Shown: piece after piece, positions 41,888 through 51,907 of the stretch
Position numbering within the stretch: position 1 is the first letter of the stretch
How the letters are laid out: each line of letters begins with the position of its first letter
Origin: Lederbergia sp. NSJ-179
Lineage (GTDB): Bacteria > Bacillota > Bacilli > Bacillales > Bacillaceae_C
Assembly (NCBI RefSeq): GCF_022867885.1
Contig: NZ_JALIFP010000007.1
Span: forward strand, 124,001-188,000
DNA length: 64,000 nt
Direction: 5' to 3'
Made by a program: the position numbers and the translations under genes
The notes under the pieces: generated by a model
What the model was told of the DNA's origin: nothing
Database searches by the model: none
The model's input: the letters and a program-made list of their open reading frames with translations, nothing else

Positions 41888-43426
41888 TTGAGAAAAATGT
41901 CAAAAACTGTAAAGAGTAGTTTCATTGCCGGGCTTATTTTTACATTACTCTTCGTTGCAGGGTGTAGTGGAGGCAAGGAAACGAGTCAATCTGGAAAGCA
42001 AGGGGATAATAAAGGAACTTCCGATTCAGAAAGAATGGAATTAGAAGTGTTTGTACCTACTTTTACAACAGAACCACCTAAAGATAGCAGTCCGGTGCTA
42101 AAAGCGCTGGAAGATTATACAGATACAGATATTAAAATGATCTGGGTTCCCAACAGTAATTTAGATGATAAATTTAATATCACATTGTCTTCAGGAGATT
42201 TACCACATGTTATGTATGTACCGAGTAAATCACCGAGCTTTGTCAGTGCCGTGAGAGATGGAGCATTTTGGGAGCTAGGTCCTTATTTAAAGGATTATCC
42301 TAATTTAAGTCAAGCAAACGAAATTATCTTAAATAATAGTTCGGTCAATGGCGATATTTACGGCATTTACCGGAGTCGCGATCTTGGTCGTAACGGGGTG
42401 ATTATTCGTAAAGATTGGTTAGAAAAATTGGATTTAGAGGTGCCGAAAACCGTTGAAGATTTTTACAATATGTTGAAAGCCTTTAAAGAAAAGGATCCAG
42501 ATGGCAATGGAAAAGATGATACGTACGGCATGGTCGTGTCTAAATATGAAGGACCATGGGAAGTGATGCAAACATGGTTTGGTGTTCCGAATAAATGGGG
42601 CGAAAATGATAAAGGGGAACTGGAGCCTTCCTTTTTACATAAAAATTATTTGGAAGCTCTTAACTTCTTCAAAAAATTGTATGATGAAGGCCTTGTCAAT
42701 GAAGACTTTGCGGTAATGGATCCTGCACAATGGTCTGACCCGGTTGTCTCTGGAAAAGCTGGTGTGCAAGTCAATGTGGTGGATGAAGGGCATCGGATTC
42801 AGGAAAAAATTATCGATGCGGAACCAGATAATGCGGATCCCATTACAGTCATTGGAGCTGTGGAAGGCCCTACAGGATTACACAATTTACCAACATCTGG
42901 ATATTCGGGAATGCTAGCCGTCTCAAAAACCAAAGTGAAGACAGAAGATGAACTGAAAAAGGTGTTAAATTTTCTTGATAAGTTGAACGATGAAGAAGCC
43001 CAAATCCTTGCTGAAAACGGGATTGAAGGAAAGCATTATGAGATTGTCGATGGGGAATTGGAGAATCTTACAAAGGATGATCCGGCATTACTTTCAGAAT
43101 TGGATGGACTCAATCAAATGTTAATGTACATTCCTGAGGCTAAAAGTCTAACACCTAAGACAACACCGCTTCGAGAATTGGAGGAAGAGGTAAAGTTGGC
43201 CAATGAGGACATTGTTGTCGCTAATCCAGCAGAAGCCTTTATCTCAGAAGTGTATTCTAAAAAAGGAGCTCAATTAGATAATATCATTAACGATGCTCGG
43301 ATTAAGTATATTGTTGGGCAAATTGATGAATCGGGACTTGATGAAGCTGTTGAATTATGGAAAAAGTCCGGTGGAAATGATTATATAGAGGAAATTAACA
43401 AGTTATATAAAGGATCTAAAAATTAG
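41888..43426 (+). CDS. Sugar ABC transporter substrate-binding lipoprotein (LplA/YtcQ type)
   Basis: 512 aa from TTG 41888, 6 nt after GGAGGGG. Lipoprotein signal with lipobox LFVAGCSGG (Cys about 26). The large binding protein belongs to the family-1 type used for oligogalacturonides and rhamnogalacturonan fragments in B. subtilis (YtcQ, LplA). NGDIYGIYRSRDLGRNGVII and DPDGNGKDDTYG, a calcium-type loop, are typical. The following lplB- and lplC-type permeases complete the importer; no ATPase is encoded, as usual for MsmX-energised systems. Confidence 0.9.
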   Translation: MRKMSKTVKSSFIAGLIFTLLFVAGCSGGKETSQSGKQGDNKGTSDSERMELEVFVPTFTTEPPKDSSPVLKALEDYTDTDIKMIWVPNSNLDDKFNITLSSGDLPHVMYVPSKSPSFVSAVRDGAFWELGPYLKDYPNLSQANEIILNNSSVNGDIYGIYRSRDLGRNGVIIRKDWLEKLDLEVPKTVEDFYNMLKAFKEKDPDGNGKDDTYGMVVSKYEGPWEVMQTWFGVPNKWGENDKGELEPSFLHKNYLEALNFFKKLYDEGLVNEDFAVMDPAQWSDPVVSGKAGVQVNVVDEGHRIQEKIIDAEPDNADPITVIGAVEGPTGLHNLPTSGYSGMLAVSKTKVKTEDELKKVLNFLDKLNDEEAQILAENGIEGKHYEIVDGELENLTKDDPALLSELDGLNQMLMYIPEAKSLTPKTTPLRELEEEVKLANEDIVVANPAEAFISEVYSKKGAQLDNIINDARIKYIVGQIDESGLDEAVELWKKSGGNDYIEEINKLYKGSKN

Positions 43427-43436
43427 ATAAATGAAA

Positions 43437-43469
43437 AAAGGCAGGTGGTGTGATCACCTCCTGTCCTTT
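43437..43469 (+). promoter_or_regulatory. Intercistronic stem-loop
   Basis: AAAGGCAGGTG pairs with CACCTCCTGTCCTTT with small bulges. Without a clear T-run, it may stabilise the binding-protein message or attenuate the permease genes. Confidence 0.55.
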
Positions 43470-43505
43470 ACAAATTAATACGATCATAGTCTGAGGGGGG
43501 ATTAA

Positions 43506-44468
43506 ATGCAAACTGTAAATCTCGAACAAAGTACTGGAATCGATCCACTTATAACTCCTAAGAAAAAGAATACATGGGCCAAACTAAAAAAGTTTAAATG
43601 GTTATATATTATGTTGTTGCCAGGTATCGTTTATTTTGTTGTCTTCAAGTACTTTCCAATGTGGGGTGTTTTAATTGCCTTCCAGGACTATTCCCCTTTT
43701 CTAGGGTTTACAGGAAGTACATGGGTAGGATTTGAACATTTTAAAGATTTTTTTATGAATCCTGATTTCACACGTTTATTACGAAATACTTTTATACTGG
43801 CTCTATATGACTTAGTATTTTACTTTCCGGCACCGATCATTTTATCCCTTTTATTAAATGAAATAAGGATTAATTTTTACAAGCGGTTTGTACAAACATT
43901 GGTTTATGTTCCGCATTTCATGTCATGGGTGATTATCGCAAGTATTAGTTATGTGTTTTTAACAACAAGTGGTGGTGTCGTAAATTCCATTCTAGAGAAT
44001 GTTTTAGGACATAAAATCGATTTCCTTTCGAGTCCAAGTTGGTTTCGTCCTATGATTATGACGCAAATTATTTGGAAAGAAGTAGGTTGGGGGACGGTTA
44101 TCTTTTTAGCAGCGCTTGCGAGTGTAGACCAAGAGCAATATGAGGCAGCCATTGTGGATGGTGCTGGTCGATTCCGTCGATTATGGCATGTCACCTTGCC
44201 GGCATTAAGAAGTACGATTGTTATTCTGCTTATCTTAAGATTAGGAAATTTCCTTGATACAGGATTTCAACAAATCTACCTAATGTCTAACTCATTAAAC
44301 CGCGGTGTTGCAGATGTTTTTGATACATATGTCTACTTTGTTGGGATAACAGAAGGGGCTTTTAGTTATAGTACAGCAGTAGGACTCTTTAAATCTGTTG
44401 TTGGGATCGTTCTGATTGTTGGAGCGGACCGTCTCGCCAAAAAACTTGGACAAGGTGGTTTATTTTAA
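43506..44468 (+). CDS. Sugar ABC transporter permease (LplB/YteP type)
   Basis: 320 aa with six membrane segments after a 30-residue polar N-terminus. The EAA loop that contacts the ATPase is YEAAIVDGAGRFRRLWHVTLPAL. GVLIAFQDYSPFLGF and the WVGFEHF motif are characteristic of LplB-like permeases for complex polysaccharide fragments. GAGGGGGG precedes ATG 43506. Pairs with the LplC-type permease 21 nt downstream. Confidence 0.93.
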   Translation: MQTVNLEQSTGIDPLITPKKKNTWAKLKKFKWLYIMLLPGIVYFVVFKYFPMWGVLIAFQDYSPFLGFTGSTWVGFEHFKDFFMNPDFTRLLRNTFILALYDLVFYFPAPIILSLLLNEIRINFYKRFVQTLVYVPHFMSWVIIASISYVFLTTSGGVVNSILENVLGHKIDFLSSPSWFRPMIMTQIIWKEVGWGTVIFLAALASVDQEQYEAAIVDGAGRFRRLWHVTLPALRSTIVILLILRLGNFLDTGFQQIYLMSNSLNRGVADVFDTYVYFVGITEGAFSYSTAVGLFKSVVGIVLIVGADRLAKKLGQGGLF

Positions 44469-44489
44469 AAGAAAAGGAGGTTGATTCGA

Positions 44490-45368
44490 TTGCATAAGAT
44501 GCATAACACAACGGCTGGAAGGATTTTTGATGTTTTTAACCTTATTCTTCTCGGGATACTGGGACTCGCAACCGTTGTCCCTTTCCTATATATTATCGGT
44601 GGGTCCTTTGCGACAGAATCCGAATTAGCCACAAGACCTTTCTTCATCATACCGGAGAACTTTACAACTGCAGCCTATCAATATATTTTCTCAACCGATT
44701 CGGTTATTAGAAGTCTAGGCGTTTCTGTATTTGTCACTGTGGTTGGCACACTGATTAGCTTGATTTTAACCTTGACGTTTGCCTATCCGTTATCCAGAAA
44801 AGAGATGATGGGAAGAAATGTTATTTTAAACTTAATTTTATTTTCGATGTTATTTAGTGGAGGCATGATTCCGACCTATTTGCTTGTAAAGGGATTAGGA
44901 TTGCTAGATTCGCTTTGGGCATTAATTCTTCCACTCGCGATTAATCCATTTTATGTCATTATTGTAAAAACATTCTTTCAAGAACTTCCGAAAGAATTAG
45001 AGGATGCTTCCAAAATGGATGGTTGTTCTGAAATACAGACATTCTGGCGGGTGATGTTACCATTATCCAAACCGGTGATCGCCACATTTACTTTGTTTTA
45101 TGCTGTCTTTTATTGGAATGACTTTTTCCAGGCACTCTTATATCTTACAGATACGACAAAATGGCCGATTCAGCTATTGTTACAACAATTGGTGATGGTA
45201 GCGAATGTCGGGCTTGGCGATTTAAATGAAGCGACATTATATGAACCACCGGAGGAATCGGTTAAATTAGCTGTTATCGTAATTGCGACTATTCCGATTC
45301 TATTATTCTATCCATTCCTCCAAAAACACTTTGCCAAAGGTGTTATGCTTGGCTCAGTGAAAGGTTAA
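44490..45368 (+). CDS. Sugar ABC transporter permease (LplC/YtcP type)
   Basis: 292 aa from TTG 44490, 9 nt after AGGAGG; TTG 44481 is too close to the site. Six membrane segments; the EAA loop is LEDASKMDGCSEIQTFWRVM followed by LPLSKP. LSRKEMMGRN and the C-terminal HFAKGVMLGSVKG are standard for this family. Completes the importer. Confidence 0.93.
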   Translation: MHKMHNTTAGRIFDVFNLILLGILGLATVVPFLYIIGGSFATESELATRPFFIIPENFTTAAYQYIFSTDSVIRSLGVSVFVTVVGTLISLILTLTFAYPLSRKEMMGRNVILNLILFSMLFSGGMIPTYLLVKGLGLLDSLWALILPLAINPFYVIIVKTFFQELPKELEDASKMDGCSEIQTFWRVMLPLSKPVIATFTLFYAVFYWNDFFQALLYLTDTTKWPIQLLLQQLVMVANVGLGDLNEATLYEPPEESVKLAVIVIATIPILLFYPFLQKHFAKGVMLGSVKG

Positions 45369-45482
45369 ATACAGGGTCGGTAAAATAGTGAGTGGTAAAA
45401 ATTTTAGTGAATTTGGCTATATCTTGTTTTACAATAGAGATTGAAGAACGCTTCACATTTTGTAAACAAGGTTGGTGAAATT

Positions 45483-47816
45483 TTGCTTAGAAGAATAAAA
45501 CGGTTGAGAGATAAAAGAGACATTAGTTGGCGAAGTCGGTATTTCCGCAAAAACTTTATTTTGATTTTATTGATTGCCTCGATACCGGGAATCTTTTCTG
45601 GGTTTTGCTTATATTGGTTTGGGGTTGGTCAAGTGGAAAAAGAACTAACAGAAGCTCATGAGGCTCAGATAATCGATCGAGCAAAAAATATAGATGATCA
45701 GTTAGAATACCTTGAAGTACTGATCTCTCATTGGGCGTTTGACCCCCGTTATGATCATTCCCTAGCGGATATCGACTTTGTCAAGGAGTTTCTTGAAACA
45801 AGAGATATTAGTAAGCAGTTATTGGTTTTGCAAGGAAGCAATCCATTGATAGAAAAGGTGAAACTTTATTTAGATTTGGATCAACCCATAGTATTTAACC
45901 CGAATTATAATGTCATTCAAGACGAGCAGGAAAAAGAGTTCTATCAAGCGATGCTAATGAATAAACCATCGATCCAATGGAATCGATTTAAAAATCCTGA
46001 TAATGAAAATAAGGGACAACAATTAACCCTATCCCATCATGTACCTGGGATTAGTCGACTAGCATTTGGAGCAATTATTTTAACGATTGATCAGGATAAA
46101 TTGATTCAATTATTGGAAACTTTAACCCCTTATAATGAAGGCGTTACCACTATTTTGGATGATCATCATGATGTATTGGTTTCTTCTCATCCGGGTGAAT
46201 CTCCTGATTTGATTGCTAAAATCCGGGATCTTGCTTTACAGCAAGGGACAAAAAAAGGCTCTTTTTCGTTTGATTGGGAAAAGGAAACATTTTCAGTTTC
46301 ATTCGGTACGATGAAAAGGCTCAATGAAGATTGGATGTATATTTCGGCTGCCCCCATTTCATCGATTACATCTCCTATTGTTTTTATTTCTGAGCTCATT
46401 TTAGTGATTAGTTTTTCAGGACTTATTCTAGCGGTGATCATGACATGGGTTGCTTCCGTTCGAATTTATAATCCACTGAAAAATCTTATGACTGTGTTAG
46501 TAGAGGATGAACAGGCAGCTAGTTTAGCAAAAAATCAAGATGAATTTGAAATCATCAAGGAAAACTGGATAAAGGTCACAAGCGAAAGTGAAAAATTGCA
46601 GCAGCGACTTTCGGCTCATATCCCTCAATTAAAACAAAGCTTTCTATTACAACTTAGAAATGGTTATTTATACGATTATTCTGAACAAGAATTGCGAACC
46701 CGGATGGAAAACTATGGGTGGCGGCTTCATAATCAACAATATCTATTACTTGATATCCAATTAACAGGCATCTATCAGTTTGAAAAGGATCGTATCGAGA
46801 ATGACGCTAGTTTAATCACATTTACCATTGTCAATATCATTGAGGAATATGGAAAAGACTATTTTGACCAATTTACGGTGATCAATTACCATAATTTATC
46901 TGCCGGTGTTTTCATTATTGCTCCGCTGCATACACCATTACATAAGCAAATAATGGACTTTTCAGAGGGTGTTACCTCTATTATGAATGACATACTAAAA
47001 TTAAAAGTTACCATTACGATTAGTGAAACAGTAAATGAAGTGAAAAAAATTCCCTATTTATTTGAAAATATGACGATAGGTAGGCAGTATCGAAGCTTTG
47101 AAAATATGAATCAAATTATAAATTTGCAAGAATGGAATAAACAAGGAAATCGGTTTAAAGTATTTTATCCTTTTGAAACAGAAAGAGAAGTGATTCAAGC
47201 CGTAAGAAGAGGCCAAGTGAAAGAGACAGAACAATTAATTCGAAAATTTATGAATGAACTAAAGGAAAAAGGAATCCATGAAATTAACATTCAACCAGGA
47301 ATCATACAATTATTTAGTACGATTCAACATGAAATTCTTCATTCTAGTATCCACCCAAATGAATTATTTGGAGGAAGAAATATGTTTGAGGAGCTCTCAG
47401 ACATTAGAGAGCCAGAGTGGATGATTAAATGGATTATTGACAAGGTCATTTCCCCATATGTTCAATTATTAGAAGGGCAAATCGACATTGAAATGAAGCG
47501 CCATATTGAAAAAATTGTCGAGTTTATAAATAACCATTATATGGAAGATATTTCATTAGAAAGTTGTGCTGATGTTGTGGGGACTACCCCATATACTTTA
47601 AGCAAAGCTTTTAAAAAGATATTAAATATTAATTTTATTGATTACGTAACAGATATCCGAATCAATCACGCAAAAGAATTATTGTTAAATACGAACATGA
47701 AAATTCAGGACATATCCGAAAGCGTTGGATATAGACATAGTTATTTTAATCGTATTTTTAAAAAGCAAGTAGGGGTTACGCCAAGTCAGTTTCGAAAAAT
47801 GAATTCATCCGGTTAA
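45483..47816 (+). CDS. Membrane-bound AraC-family regulator (YesS type)
   Basis: 777 aa from TTG 45483 (GGTTGGTGAAA site). Two membrane helices (about 25-48 and 292-315) bracket an extracytoplasmic sensor domain of about 240 residues; a linker follows, and the last 100 residues are a two-HTH AraC DNA-binding domain (ISLESCADVVGTTPYTLSKA and MKIQDISESVGYRHSYFNRI, ending VGVTPSQFRK). In B. subtilis YesS activates pectin/rhamnogalacturonan genes. The setting here predicts the same, with the sensor or the importer reporting the ligand. Confidence 0.92.
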   Translation: MLRRIKRLRDKRDISWRSRYFRKNFILILLIASIPGIFSGFCLYWFGVGQVEKELTEAHEAQIIDRAKNIDDQLEYLEVLISHWAFDPRYDHSLADIDFVKEFLETRDISKQLLVLQGSNPLIEKVKLYLDLDQPIVFNPNYNVIQDEQEKEFYQAMLMNKPSIQWNRFKNPDNENKGQQLTLSHHVPGISRLAFGAIILTIDQDKLIQLLETLTPYNEGVTTILDDHHDVLVSSHPGESPDLIAKIRDLALQQGTKKGSFSFDWEKETFSVSFGTMKRLNEDWMYISAAPISSITSPIVFISELILVISFSGLILAVIMTWVASVRIYNPLKNLMTVLVEDEQAASLAKNQDEFEIIKENWIKVTSESEKLQQRLSAHIPQLKQSFLLQLRNGYLYDYSEQELRTRMENYGWRLHNQQYLLLDIQLTGIYQFEKDRIENDASLITFTIVNIIEEYGKDYFDQFTVINYHNLSAGVFIIAPLHTPLHKQIMDFSEGVTSIMNDILKLKVTITISETVNEVKKIPYLFENMTIGRQYRSFENMNQIINLQEWNKQGNRFKVFYPFETEREVIQAVRRGQVKETEQLIRKFMNELKEKGIHEINIQPGIIQLFSTIQHEILHSSIHPNELFGGRNMFEELSDIREPEWMIKWIIDKVISPYVQLLEGQIDIEMKRHIEKIVEFINNHYMEDISLESCADVVGTTPYTLSKAFKKILNINFIDYVTDIRINHAKELLLNTNMKIQDISESVGYRHSYFNRIFKKQVGVTPSQFRKMNSSG

Positions 47817-47844
47817 AATTGAAATAATGGAGGAGTGTTGAAAA

Positions 47845-50349
47845 GTGAACAGTTCCATTCAAGAACAGTTTCTTCATCCCGCAGAGGAATTTACACCGGT
47901 TCCTTTCTGGTTCTGGAACGATCGACTCTCAAAAGAAGATATCTGTAGGCAAATTCATGATTTTCACGAAAAAGGGGTGACGGGTTTTGTTTTACATCCT
48001 AGAATAGGGATACCAAGAGAGATAGAGTATTTATCTGATGAATTTATGGAATTTGTAGAAATAGCCGTTCAAGAAGCTGATCAATTGGGAATGTCCGTTA
48101 TTTTGTATGATGAGGCCATGTACCCTTCAGGATCCGCAAATGGGAAAGTTGTAAAAGAAAACCCCGATTATGCAAGCCGTGGTTTAAAAATGGTCGAGTA
48201 CCCTTGTAAAGGAGGGACAAATGAATTTGTTCTACATGTAGAAAAGGGTGAAACCGTTGTTTCTGTCCAGGCGGTTAAAAAGCTATCTGAATCATCCATT
48301 TCGTATCACTGTACCCAATTGTTGGAAGTGAAAAATAACAAGGTTCAATTTACAACACCAGATCATGGTGAATGGTCTGTTCTATTGTTTGTTGAAACCT
48401 TTTCCCAAGGAACGATCCGGGGAATTCACTTCGGGGAGGATGATGGGGAACCCCATGCGCCGCCATCCACTGATTTGTTAAACCGTGAAGCGGTGAACAA
48501 ATTTATTCAGCTTACACATGATACCTATTTTGCAAAATTAAAGCGGTATTTCGGGAATACGATTATCGCCATGTTTACAGATGAGCCGGATATATTAGGC
48601 AGAGGATCATTAGGGGGATTAAAGCCATGGACGAATCAGTTTCTAGATTTTTACAAGAGGAATGGGAATGAAGAAACTGACTTGCCTGTATTATGGTTGG
48701 ATGCCGGAGAAAAAACAGCTCTCATAAGAAAAAAATATCGGAAAACCGTCCATTTGAAAATGACAGAATCCTACTATCAACCAATTAGTAAATGGTGTGC
48801 GGACCATCAAATCGCCTTAACAGGGCATCCAGCCGCCAGTGATGATATCGGGTTATTGGATCATTTTCAGATTCCTGGTCAGGATGTTGTGTGGAGATGG
48901 GTAGGTCCTGAGGGTGGTAAAGCAATCGAAGGACACCATTCTACTGCTGGAAAATGTTCTGCAGATGCGGCTAGACATCGTGGGAGGCGCAGGAATTTAA
49001 ATGAATTTTTAGGAGTATGTGGGAAAGAAAGCGCATGGGCATTAAGTCCGGGAGATATGAAATGGTATATGGATTGGTTATTCGTAAGGGGAGTCAATCT
49101 ATTATGTCCCCATGCCTTCTATTATTCGATCGATGGAAAAAGAAGAAGCCATGAAAGACCACCTGATGTAGGACCCAATAACCTCTGGTGGCCTTATTAT
49201 AAACAATTTGCCCAATATATGAAGCGTTTAAGCTGGTTAATGACGGATAGTACAAATGAAACGACGATTGCGGTTCTATGTGAGGAAGATTTTCTACCAT
49301 GGAAAATCGTCAAACCACTGTATGAGAATCAAATAGAGTTTAATTATTTGGAAGAATCGCTTTTCCAATCCGACTGTACAGTAGATGGAGGAGTGATTAG
49401 AATTGCCAATCAAAAATATGAAGTCGTTGTAATCGAAGATCATCGCCATTTTGACAGCAAGATTATTCCGAAATTAGCGAAATTTGTGGCTGATGGTGGG
49501 AAAGTGATTATTTGGGATGAGGGGGACTCCCCTTTACCAAATCTTGAAGCGACTTTCATTACGACTGCGGAGGAAATTGTAGAGGCGATTCCGGCATTGA
49601 ATCGTAATGAGTTTCATTTAATCCCTAGCGACCCATCGATACGGTTGAGTAAGGTGCGGAAAGATCAGCTTATTTTTTATTTCATTGTGAACGAAGGAGA
49701 AGACAATTATCAAGGACAATTTTGTTTGAAAGAAGAGGGGAAAGTTGAAATATGGGATCCATGGAATGCGACGATAGAGGGATGCAGTGTTTATGAAGAT
49801 GGGATGGTTTCACTCATCCTTCCAAGGAGATCATCGCTTGTCTTTTGTGTGGATCCAAGTCAAGAGCCGATAATGGTGAAAGAGGAATTATCTGAACCAG
49901 AAATGAAGAAAATCACTTTAAGTGAGGGGTGGAAAAGCAAAGATGGCCCTGTTCCTTCGCTAGAGTCATGGGATACTTGGGAGGGAATGAAGTTTTTCTC
50001 TGGAACAATTACCTATGAAAATAACTTCGAATTAGATGAAATCGAATCGATCAAACAAATCAATATCGATTTAGGCGAGGTATATGAAATCGCCAAATTA
50101 TTTATTAATCAAAAAGAAATCGGTGTGAAGATGTGGGCGCCCTATCAATTTGCGTTAGATCCTGCTGTGTTAAAAAAAGGACGAAATCGTATTAAGGTAG
50201 AAGTAACGAATAGCATTGCGAATCAAATGGATCAAGTGCCATTAAAATCAGGCTTACTAGGTCCGGTTGAGGTGGAAATAGGAATAGACCAACAAAATAA
50301 AAATAAGAATGGGAAAATTAGTCTCAGTAGTGACCATTCCATACAGTAA
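47845..50349 (+). CDS. Glycoside hydrolase, GH106-like alpha-L-rhamnosidase
   Basis: 834 aa, no signal peptide, so intracellular. The N-terminal catalytic barrel shows PVPFWFWNDRLSKEDICRQI, GFVLHPRIG, LYDEAMYPSG and AMFTDEPDIL, features of the rhamnosidase-like family around GH106; a galactose-binding-like beta domain at the end shows GEVYEIAKLFINQKEIGVKMW and the GRNRIKVEVTNS strand pair. GTG start behind GGAGGAG. Likely removes terminal rhamnose from imported rhamnogalacturonan oligomers. Exact linkage specificity cannot be read. Confidence 0.8.
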   Translation: MNSSIQEQFLHPAEEFTPVPFWFWNDRLSKEDICRQIHDFHEKGVTGFVLHPRIGIPREIEYLSDEFMEFVEIAVQEADQLGMSVILYDEAMYPSGSANGKVVKENPDYASRGLKMVEYPCKGGTNEFVLHVEKGETVVSVQAVKKLSESSISYHCTQLLEVKNNKVQFTTPDHGEWSVLLFVETFSQGTIRGIHFGEDDGEPHAPPSTDLLNREAVNKFIQLTHDTYFAKLKRYFGNTIIAMFTDEPDILGRGSLGGLKPWTNQFLDFYKRNGNEETDLPVLWLDAGEKTALIRKKYRKTVHLKMTESYYQPISKWCADHQIALTGHPAASDDIGLLDHFQIPGQDVVWRWVGPEGGKAIEGHHSTAGKCSADAARHRGRRRNLNEFLGVCGKESAWALSPGDMKWYMDWLFVRGVNLLCPHAFYYSIDGKRRSHERPPDVGPNNLWWPYYKQFAQYMKRLSWLMTDSTNETTIAVLCEEDFLPWKIVKPLYENQIEFNYLEESLFQSDCTVDGGVIRIANQKYEVVVIEDHRHFDSKIIPKLAKFVADGGKVIIWDEGDSPLPNLEATFITTAEEIVEAIPALNRNEFHLIPSDPSIRLSKVRKDQLIFYFIVNEGEDNYQGQFCLKEEGKVEIWDPWNATIEGCSVYEDGMVSLILPRRSSLVFCVDPSQEPIMVKEELSEPEMKKITLSEGWKSKDGPVPSLESWDTWEGMKFFSGTITYENNFELDEIESIKQINIDLGEVYEIAKLFINQKEIGVKMWAPYQFALDPAVLKKGRNRIKVEVTNSIANQMDQVPLKSGLLGPVEVEIGIDQQNKNKNGKISLSSDHSIQ

Positions 50350-50375
50350 GATAGAATGGGATGGTTCAGATGGTA

Positions 50376-50565
50376 TCATGAACGCTTCATGAAGCCCGAA
50401 GAAGATGGAAAATGGCTTTTTCGGTAGTCATGAACGCTCTATGAAGCCCGAAAGAGATGGAAAATAGTTTTTTCGGTAGTCAAGAACGCTTCATGAAGCC
50501 CGAAAAAGACGAAAAGTTGTTTTTTCGGTAGTCATAAACGCTCCATAACTCCGAAATCGCTACTT
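50376..50565 (+). repeat. Tandem array, 52-bp period, three copies plus a partial
   Basis: TCATGAACGCT (or close variants) starts at 50376, 50428, 50480 and 50532, each 52 bp apart. Each unit holds ATGAAGCCCGAA and TTTTTTCGGTAGTCA, so CCGAAAAAG can pair with TTTTTCGG to make a hairpin in every unit. Sequence is unrelated to the 14625 array apart from the identical period. It lies between the rhamnosidase and yesL genes. Confidence 0.92.
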
Positions 50566-50583
50566 AAAAAGGAGAGACGTGAT

Positions 50584-51225
50584 TTGTTTGAGAACAAACT
50601 TTTTGGGAGATTCTATCAATTTGGAGAAACAGTACTACTTTTACTTTATGTAAACGCCTTATGGGTTTGTTTCACATTACTTGGTTTGATTATTTTTGGC
50701 TTCGGTCCCAGCACAGTGGCGATGTATACGATTTTTCGCCATTGGGCGATGGGACGAGATGATCTTCCCGTGTTCCAAACATTCTGGAATACGTTTAAAA
50801 AGGAATTTTTCAAGGCAAATGCTTTAGGAATCATTTTACTGCTGATCGCCTACATGCTTTATGTGAATTTGAATTTTCTAGCATTGGATGGGGAATGGAT
50901 ATCTGCTTTTAGTCATTACATCCTTTTATTCGCTACAGTCATATTTGGGGTGATGTTGATTTATATTTTCCCTATGTATGTGCATTATGAAAATAAGCTG
51001 TTTATTTATTTTAAAAATGCGATATTAATGGCTCTTTATCAACCATTTCGCACCCTTTATGCGATTGCGGCATGTTTAACTTTATCGTATTTATTTTTTG
51101 TCCTTCCGGTCTTTATTTTTCTAATGGGAGCTAGTTTAACAAGTTTCGTTTTAATGTGGATCGCGTATCGAACGTTTATGCGCTTGGAATATAAACAGGC
51201 TAAATTACAAGAGAAACGGGCATAG
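50584..51225 (+). CDS. yesL: YesL-type DUF624 membrane protein
   Basis: 213 aa from TTG 50584 (AAGGAGA site). Five to six membrane segments; family features are the N-terminal LFGRFYQFGETVLLLLYVN, FGPSTVAMYTIFR and the interior aromatic-rich helices. DUF624 genes accompany LplBC-type transporters and pectin-degradation genes (yesL in B. subtilis); they may be accessory transporter subunits, which is unproven. Confidence 0.87.
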   Translation: MFENKLFGRFYQFGETVLLLLYVNALWVCFTLLGLIIFGFGPSTVAMYTIFRHWAMGRDDLPVFQTFWNTFKKEFFKANALGIILLLIAYMLYVNLNFLALDGEWISAFSHYILLFATVIFGVMLIYIFPMYVHYENKLFIYFKNAILMALYQPFRTLYAIAACLTLSYLFFVLPVFIFLMGASLTSFVLMWIAYRTFMRLEYKQAKLQEKRA

Positions 51226-51238
51226 AGGAGTGATGTAG

Positions 51239-51907
51239 ATGGAAAATAAGAAAATAAATGTTTATTTAGCTGGTGATTCAACTGTCCAAACCTATGATTC
51301 TAGTAGGTCGCCTCAAGCTGGTTGGGGGCAATGTATTTCCGATTTTTTTACGGATAATGTGCAATTTTTCAATCACGCGATTGGTGGGAGAAGTTCTAAA
51401 ACTTTTATAACAGAAGGAAGATTAGAAAAAATAGGTCAAGCGATAAAGGAGGGTGACTATCTATTCATCCAAATGGGACATAATGATTCGACGAAATCAC
51501 GCCCTGAGCGTTATACAGATCCTTATGATGATTATAAAAAGTATCTATTCGAATATGTTAAAACAGCTCGCGCTAAAAAGGCTGTCCCCATCCTCATTAC
51601 ACCTGTAGCAAGACTCCATTATGTCGATGGTGAATTTCTCGCTGATCTCGGTGATTATTGCAATGCTATGAAGGAAGTGGCAGAGGAGGAAGATGTTTTA
51701 TTAATCGATTTGATGAAAGCAAGTATTCACCATTTCACTACCATCGGTTACGAAGAAGTTCACCCATTTTTCATGATTTCGGTCAATGGGACAGATTGCA
51801 CTCATTTCACGGAAAAGGGAGCCAATGAAATGGCGCGATTGGTGAGTGAAGGGATGAAAGGGTTAGGAATTGAACTTTCTCATTATGTGAAAGGAGAACT
51901 TTTATGA
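51239..51907 (+). CDS. rhgT: Rhamnogalacturonan acetylesterase, SGNH family (YesT/RhgT-like)
   Basis: 222 aa, cytosolic. SGNH blocks: AGDSTVQTY (Ser nucleophile), GGRSSKTF (Gly), MGHNDSTKS (Asn) and TDCTHFTEKGA (Asp, His). The D-C-T-H form is typical of rhamnogalacturonan acetylesterases (CE12). Removes acetyl groups from galacturonate residues of imported oligomers. AGAGGAG site; stop overlaps the next ATG by 4 bp (ATGA). Confidence 0.92.
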   Translation: MENKKINVYLAGDSTVQTYDSSRSPQAGWGQCISDFFTDNVQFFNHAIGGRSSKTFITEGRLEKIGQAIKEGDYLFIQMGHNDSTKSRPERYTDPYDDYKKYLFEYVKTARAKKAVPILITPVARLHYVDGEFLADLGDYCNAMKEVAEEEDVLLIDLMKASIHHFTTIGYEEVHPFFMISVNGTDCTHFTEKGANEMARLVSEGMKGLGIELSHYVKGELL

